NCBI RefSeq assembly: GCF_000321225.1
Contig: NW_004451402.1
Location: 406,771-470,770 of the forward strand
Source: Odobenus rosmarus divergens
Lineage: Eukaryota; Chordata; Mammalia; Carnivora; Odobenidae
Length of the DNA stretch: 64,000 nt
Reading direction: 5' to 3'
This document shows positions 58,447-64,000 of this stretch, piece by piece. The position numbers and the translations under genes are program-made. The notes beneath the pieces are model-generated. The model saw nothing but the letters and a program-made list of their open reading frames with translations, was not told where the DNA came from and did not search any database. Each line of letters opens with the position of its first letter. The first letter of the stretch is position 1.

Positions 58447-58460
58447 TAGACAAAATTTTA

Positions 58461-59634
58461 ACACACACCCATGTAGCTATTACCCAGAATTAGCAAATGG
58501 TAAGAACTTGTCATGTTTGTTCTGGATATATACATTATAAAAGATAAAAAATTACAACATAAATTTAATTTTGAATATTCTTTTTTTTCTTCCCTGGTCT
58601 CTCACTCTCTTCACAAAAGGAACCAATTAGAAATTTGGCCTGTATCCATGAAAATTATATGAAGGGGCACTGCCTGCATCAGAAAGGAAAAAGATTTTCC
58701 AGAAGTGGGAGCTTGCATCCATGTCTCACTGATGAGAACTTTGTCACGTGGCAACTCCAGCATATGAGGGGGGCTGAAACCAAGTATGTTTTGGGCTGCT
58801 ATTGCTTGTTCAATCTGACGTATTGCTTGGAACAAAAAACAATGATGTTAAGATGGAAACAGAGAATATATTTTGGATGGCACCAAGGTCTTTTAGCCAG
58901 TGAGACATATTGGTCAACTTATAGTTGTGGCTCTGGCACTTCTTATAGTTTTCTCTTTGTCTTTAGCATTCCTCATTCTCAAGACCATCTGCCCATGAGT
59001 CCATTTATTTGTGTGGATTCTGCTGAGGGTCTAGTGTGTTCTGTCTCCAGCTTTGGAAGACTCATGTCTCCTCCATCACCATTTGCTTTTTCTGAAACAT
59101 TTTATTGTAGCATCCCAGACTCTGATTTCTTTTTTATGTTTTCCGTCTTTTGCCCCTTGTCCTACATTCTGGATGATTTCTTCAGAGGTATTTTCTAGTT
59201 TTAATTATCTGTTGAGTTGTGTTAAATTTCTGTTTAACTATCCATCAAGTTGGGTTTTTTTAAATTAATGATTATAGTCTATATTTATACACTTCCAATA
59301 TGGTTGTTTTTCATTCTGATTTCTCTTATTTTGTAAGGTTCCATTCTTGCCTTATGGAACCCTTTTTTTTTTCTTTCTCTTTGAACTTGAAAAAGGGATT
59401 TATTTTAGGAAGCAGGATTGACTAAGGACTTATAATTGTTGGAACTGCGTGATGGGCGCATAGAGCTTCTTTATTTTCTCCAATGCATGTGTTTGAAATT
59501 TTCCATTAAAAAGTTTTAATGATGAATCCATGGTTATGAGCACATAAGAACATTATTTTTTAAAGTTTACTAAGATGCCATTTGCCTGGTATGGGGTTGT
59601 TGTCTGGTGTGTAAAGAGCAGATTTATTGAAGGC
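58461..59634. other. AT-rich unique sequence, no gene seen
   Basis: It holds a 187-codon plus ORF (58635-59198) that is aromatic- and serine-rich towards its end, with no recognised domain, codon bias or splice context. I treat it as chance. Confidence 0.45.
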
Positions 59635-59770
59635 CCGTTTCATTACTCAAATATTAATTCAGTGCCTACCACTTCTGTGTGAGATAGCAGCGAACTATCT
59701 TAGCACTTACATTTTAGTGGGGTGACAGAAAATAAACAAAAAGAGAAATTTGAGGTGATTAATAAAGTTA
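59635..59770 (-). mobile_element. L2-like fragment, minus
   Basis: tcattactcaaatattaatt cagtgcctaccac and cttacattttagtggggtga cagaaaataaacaaa match the reversed L2 3' end (CAACAAATATTTATTGAGTGCC ... CTTACATTCTAGTGGGGGAGACAGACAATAAAC). Confidence 0.7.
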
Positions 59771-60359
59771 CATATACGTAAAAAAGTTTTAATGATAATA
59801 TTTATTTTGGATTTCAGTTTTTTCCCCTAGTTCTAGGGGCAGTAGGTGTCTCATTTGTGGCATCTGAGACTCATTTCCTGCATCATTGTTATCATTCCTT
59901 GAGAGTGATTCTTTGGCAGGTGCTGCTTTCTGTGGGACATGCAGATGAACCAGGCTTTAGGAGTGGCCCCACAGGAAGGCTTTGGTTTTGCTCCTGCTTG
60001 GTGTGGAGAGTTTCACTATCTAGCTTCTCTTCTTGGGCGCCTGGCATCATGTAGACAGTCCAAGTTTGGGCTCTGTGCACATGTATGGCCTAATCCTGGG
60101 CTCGGACTCCTACTACATAATCCCTTTTCCAAGCATAACCTTTGTGAATGGCAAGCTTCTCTGGTGCTTACCCAGGCCAATGGGTAGAATTTTGTCATTG
60201 TTTTCTCAGCCCTTTATGATTTATGCAGGACCTTATGCAGGTAGATAGGATCCAGCTTCTCTTGCGCTGGTCTGCTTCTCTTGATCTTATATCCATCTTG
60301 CAGGCAGCAAAGCCATAGAAACCTATGTGGTCTGAACTGGGTTTCATCTCCTACTAACT
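59771..60359. other. Sequence between L2 and LTR pieces, unassigned
   Basis: It may include the 5' part of the LTR that follows, but I cannot set the boundary. No gene seen. Confidence 0.4.
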
Positions 60360-60642
60360 GCTGTGAATTTGAGTTCCTTATTTCTGGCACCTAGGGATTT
60401 CTCTCTTAGTTTTAAATATGCATCAAGACCAAAAAAGTTATTTTATTACATTTTACTACATTCCTATTTTGGGGCCAGAAGGAGGGGAGTGGGCTTGGCA
60501 GTCTGCTTAGGTCTGGACTTGGTCCAATGTCATTGCCTTTCCAAGAGCTCTTGGCATCCTTGTAATAAACTTCCACTTCTCTTAAGCTAGTTTGAGTGAG
60601 TGTCTGTACCCTGCAATCAAAAGAGCTCTAAGTAGAACTGAC
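60360..60642 (+). mobile_element. ERVL/MaLR-type LTR 3' part, plus
   Basis: ttgtaataaacttccacttc tcttaagctagtttgagtga gtgtctgtaccctgcaatca aaagagctctaa is the U5-like end of an MLT-type LTR, with AATAAA at 60563-60568. It appears to have landed in an L2-type element, which flanks it. The 5' limit is uncertain. Confidence 0.65.
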
Positions 60643-60935
60643 ATGATGTGGTCAGGGAAAGATGAAGTGATAGAAGATATAAAGATGATAAGCAGTTTTA
60701 TCTCTGGGAATTTAGCAAAAGTTTTCAGCTGGGGAGTGATGTGACTGATTTGTACATGAGAAAGACATAGGATGCAGCACTTGGAAAATCAGAATTCTTG
60801 GGGATGGGGGCAGGGAAGAGAAGAGAGGCAGAAAGGCTCTTTCTATGGCCATAGCAATAATGCAGGTGAGAGGTGATGAAGTCCTGAACTAAGGCAGTGG
60901 GAATGTGGGTTTTTAGGGAAAAGAAGATTAAAATT
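60643..60935 (-). mobile_element. L2-like fragment, minus
   Basis: ctggggagtgatgtgactga ttt and tggccatagcaataatgcag gtgagaggtgatgaagtcct gaactaaggcagtgggaatg match the reversed L2-type internal region (GGGGAGTGACATGATC ... GCAATAGTCCAGGCGAGAGATGATG). Confidence 0.62.
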
Positions 60936-60954
60936 GTGAGTATTTGCTCTGCCT

Positions 60955-61165
60955 ACACTAGGCATTTTTCATGCGTTTTCCCATTTACTGTTTGCAACAC
61001 TCTGGAGAGTTCCAGATTTAATTATTATCCCAATTTACAGATAAGAAATTACAAACTCAGAGAGATTAAGTAATTTGATCCAAGTCATATAACTAACAAG
61101 TGGCTGAGTCAAAATTTGAATTTAAGCCTCTAACACCAAAGCCCATCCATGTTCTTTCCTTTACA
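60955..61165 (-). mobile_element. MIR, minus, near full length
   Basis: actctggagagttccagatt taattattatcccaatttac agataagaaattacaaactc agagagattaagtaatttga tcc, then caagtggctgagtcaaaatt tgaatttaag, is a well-preserved reversed MIR. Confidence 0.82.
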
Positions 61166-61329
61166 TACAGACCTTTCAATAGGAGTTGGTATAACTTGTA
61201 TGTGGAAATGAGGAAGAAGGAAGAGTGGACAAGGACCCTTGAGGTTACTAACTTGGGGAACTAACAACTGGGAAAGCTATTAAATTGAGAGAAGGGATAC
61301 AGGAGGCAGAGCATGCTTGGGGAGGAAGG

Positions 61330-61960
61330 AAATTAGTCCATTTTGTGCAGTGGCTGGAAGTCATCTAGGTAGAGATTTCTAGTAAATAGTTGAAAATAAG
61401 GGGCTGAGCTGAGGAAAGAGTTCAGCTGGAGATAGAACCTTTGAGTCATGGGCTTATTCCTGGTTATGGAAACCAAGGGAGAGGATGAGAGTCTTTAGTA
61501 AATTGGCGGAGTGAGAAGAGAACTCAGGGTATACCATGGGAGGTATTAATATCTGAGGAGAGGGCATAGATGGAGCCGGGAAAGGAATTGGGAAATATGG
61601 TTAAAAAAAAAAAAGTAGGCAGAGTATCTATAGTGAGTAGAATCTCAAAAACTAAGAGAAGCGAAATTTCTTTAAGAGGGTATTTTCAATACTAACAAAT
61701 GCCAAAGAGGTCAAACAGGATATAGACTGAAAATAAGACATTGGATGTGCCAATTTGGAAGTCATCGATGACCTTTGCAAGGACAGAGAAAAGGAGTGAT
61801 TAATCCTGCCTGGGGCAGGCTAGAGAAAGGCTTCACTGAAAACTTGACATTTGAGTTGGGCCATGAAGCATGGTGGGATTGTGCCAGGCAGGGAAGAGGG
61901 TGAAAGGCATTTTGGGTGAGGGGAAAACAAAAATCCAAGCTAAGGCACCATTTGGAATTT
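61330..61960 (-). mobile_element. L2-like internal fragment, minus
   Basis: catctaggtagagatttcta gtaaatagttg, caaatgccaaagaggtcaaa caggatatagactgaaaata agacattgga, gaagtcatcgatgacctttg caaggacag and aaacttgacatttgagttgg gccatgaagc follow the reversed L2-type internal order. Confidence 0.6.
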
Positions 61961-62775
61961 AGTTAGAGCTCTTTGGATTTTCATAGGCAACATCAAGTTG
62001 GCAGCACAAGTATATTAGGCCATGTTTTGTTTTCTACATTTCGGAGAATCTTATGGTTTCTCTTTCCACTGTAGACATAATAATGGAGATTGAGAAATAT
62101 GATTGGTGTCTTCCAAAGAGACATAAGGTTCAATCCTTTAGGAAAGCAGAGTTCTAATCAAGCAGAGTGAGTGGGAAGTCTCTACAGGTACATCTCACAG
62201 AGCATGTCATGATTTGGAAGGGCAATAAATGCAGGCTGTTGCAACAAGTGACCCAAAGCTCTCCACGGTTTGACATAGTCAAAGTCTCATCCTCAGGCAC
62301 AGAGTCTGATGGGGTCCAGCAGCACTTGTGGGCAGCTCTCATCCACGCAGTGACTCAGAGATCTGTGTTCCTTCCACATGTGCTCTGAAATCTCAGACCC
62401 TTTCACTCCCAGCAGGTGGATGGGGAAAAAACCATAGAGAAATCATACTAGACACCTAGTCACCCCAGGATGGAAGTGACACCTCACTGCTACTCACATT
62501 TGTCTGCTATATTTAGTCAAACGGCCAACCTCGTGGCAAAGGAGATGGGGAAATGTTCGTAAGCACTTCGATATTGTGAGCATTAACTGTATATTCCTTT
62601 GATTGATATTAACATATTGATTATTAAAGTATTCTTTATTTCCTTGGAAAATGTAAAAGGCGTTAGGCAATGTCCATTTTCTGTTTTGGGGTAAGCCTGG
62701 TCATCTGATTCAGGGCCTATCATCTCAGTCTGTTTTACAAAAAAAAATTTCATGTTTTTCATGGGAAAGTAAATT
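61961..62775. other. Unique sequence, no gene seen
   Basis: ORFs 62154-62342 (minus) and 62167-62388 (plus) shadow each other. No repeat named. Confidence 0.45.
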
Positions 62776-62956
62776 TGTGTGGTCACTGTGGAAAACAGTA
62801 TAAAGGGTCCTCAAAAAATTAGAATAGAACTACCATATAACCCAGCAATTCCACCTCTGGGTATTTCACCCCCATGTTCAGTGTAGCATTATTTACGATA
62901 GCCAAGACATGGAAACAACCTAAGTGTCCTTTGACGGATGAATGGACAAAGATGTC

Positions 62957-62983
62957 GCACACGCACACACACACACACACACA
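62957..62983. repeat. (CA)n inside L1
   Basis: CA run at the place where L1 normally reads TATATATACACAATGGAAT. The flanking acagtggaattttattcaac is L1, so the repeat grew within the element. Confidence 0.95.
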
Positions 62984-63328
62984 GTGGAATTTTATTCAAC
63001 CAAAAAAAAAAGAAGGGAAATCTTGTCATTAGTGACTACAGGGATGGACCTTGGGGGCCTTAGTCTAAGTGAATCAAATCACACAGAGAAAGACAAACTC
63101 TGTGTGATATCACTTATATGTAGAATCTAAGAAACAAAAACTGAACTCATAGATAAAGAGAAGAGATTGGTGGTTGCCAGAGATGGGGGTAGAGGGTTTG
63201 AAAAATGGGGGAAAGGTGGTCAAAAGGCACAAACTGTATTGTAAGGTGAATAAATCCTGGACATGTAATACAACATGGTGACTACAGTTGCTGTGAATGT
63301 AAAGCTTAAAAGTTCTCACCACAAGCTA

Positions 63329-63512
63329 GGTGCCTGGGTGGCTCAGTCGGTTAAACATCTGCCTTTGGATCCGGTCATGATCTCAGGGTCCTGCGATCAA
63401 ACCCCGCATCGGGCTCCCTGCTCAGCAGAGAAGTCTATTTTTCTCTCTCCCTCTGCCCCTCACCCCTACTCATACTCTCTCTCTCAAATAAATAAATAAA
63501 ATCTTATTAAAA
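63329..63512 (+). mobile_element. Can-SINE (SINEC), plus, inside L1
   Basis: It runs from ggtgcctgggtggctcagtc to AATAAATAAATAAAATC plus A-tail. The TSD aaaagttctcaccacaag (63308-63325) matches aaaagttctcatcacaag (63513-63530) with one mismatch. Confidence 0.96.
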
Positions 63513-63665
63513 AAAAGTTCTCATCACAAGAAAAAACATTTTTTAACTATATGTGGTGATTGATGTTAACTAAACTTTTGCTATTATACATGTACCAAGT
63601 GATTATGTTGTACAATTAAAAATAGTAAAATGTTATATGCCAATTATGTCTCAATTAAAATAAAA

Positions 63666-64000
63666 AAAATTTCGTGTTACTAGAATTCTTCCCATACACT
63701 GTGAACAACTTTTGACCATAGAATTGTGCTTATCAGTGTTAGCCAAAGTGAACTGAATTCTCAAGGTAGATTCAGTTTGAAGGATTCATGGTGTAACGTC
63801 ATTGTGGTTGGTAGCTTGGAGAGCACCACCATGCAGGAGACCCTTTTCGAGAAACATCTATGTCAACTCTGCAGGCTGAAAATGAAGAAAGATTTATTTC
63901 ATGTCATGATGGTACAATTATCTTTTGTATATTTAACCAAGGACATCTTAATTTTTGTGTGTGAATAATATTATAAAAATATTTATTTTATTTTATTTTT
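63666..64000. other. Unique end sequence; AT-rich tail
   Basis: No gene recognised; the ORF at 63726-63968 lacks a domain. The final bases (atttattttattttatttt t) could be the start of another minus-strand SINE cut by the window edge, but too little is visible. Confidence 0.45.

Larger units (their letters stand above)
62776..63665 (+). mobile_element. L1M-type ORF2 end plus 3' UTR, with a SINE
   Basis: actgtggaaaacagtataaa ggg, ccatataacccagcaattcc acctctgggtatttcacccc, agccaagacatggaaacaac ctaagtgtcc and tatcacttatatgtagaatc taag are ORF2. tgtggtgattgatgttaact and gttatatgccaattatgtct caat are the 3' UTR. Internally deleted and mutated; a CA repeat and a Can-SINE lie inside. Confidence 0.92.

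Noticed and set aside
58635..59198. 187-codon plus-strand ORF with aromatic-rich end
   Set aside because: I know no matching family; composition looks like translated AT-rich non-coding DNA, and a single frame without context is not enough.
1..64000. CRISPR array, operon, phage or other prokaryotic system
   Set aside because: The repeats are mammalian SINE/LINE/LTR elements and microsatellites. No regularly spaced direct repeats with unique spacers, and no prokaryotic gene organisation.

Overview
This window is ordinary mammalian nuclear DNA from a carnivoran. The main evidence is at least thirteen copies, plus one stub, of the tRNA-Lys-derived Can-SINE. Their heads read like gcacctgggtggctcag, they have an internal TC-rich stretch, and they end in AATAAATAAA plus an A-tail. 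Two copies of a carnivore-type L1 3' end (1-170 and 46906-47269) agree. The SINE and L1 variants look caniform, and possibly arctoid (bear, seal or mustelid side), but that finer placement is inference. I found no intact protein-coding gene, no convincing coding exon and no functional RNA gene. The open reading frames are short, overlap on both strands, often run through SINEs or microsatellites, and show no family resemblance I can recognise. The window could be intergenic or lie inside a large intron, and the sequence alone does not decide which.

Layout. 1-5.2 kb holds an L1 end, largely unique sequence with a purine-rich patch and a 14-bp inverted repeat, a MIR, GC-richer sequence and a TG/CA/TA tract. 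5.2-12.7 kb is SINE-dense, with six full Can-SINEs and one 39-bp stub. 11.9-14.2 kb is a nest of ancient LINE, MIR and MER5-like sequence that also received a Can-SINE and a 3'-truncated 5S rRNA pseudogene. 14.2-21.3 kb is mostly unique, with a 232-bp GAAA-type purine tract followed by an AT-rich, repeat-poor stretch. 21.3-29 kb is built from MaLR-type LTRs (MLT1-like), L2, MER5A-like DNA-transposon relics and an L1 ORF2 fragment split by about 470 bp of other sequence. 26-45.9 kb has no Can-SINE; it carries MIRs, a 90-bp L1 stub, a GT/GA microsatellite and long unique sequence. 45.1-47.3 kb holds an old L1, a SINE, a MER5A and a young L1 end. 47.3-58 kb is mainly unique, with a MER20 relic. 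58-64 kb holds two tandem SINEs at one target site, L2-type fragments, an LTR, a MIR and an L1M-type element that contains a SINE.

Because there are no genes, the useful content is the insertion record. Several elements keep readable target-site duplications (TSDs), so order and mechanism can be inferred. The two most unusual are short, 3'-truncated, tail-less insertions with good TSDs: a 5S rRNA pseudogene (12779-12864) and a SINE-head fragment (10633-10671). Both resemble the rare 'tailless retropseudogene' class. Family names for old repeats come from memory of consensus sequences, not from a search, and edges of old elements are approximate to some tens of bases.
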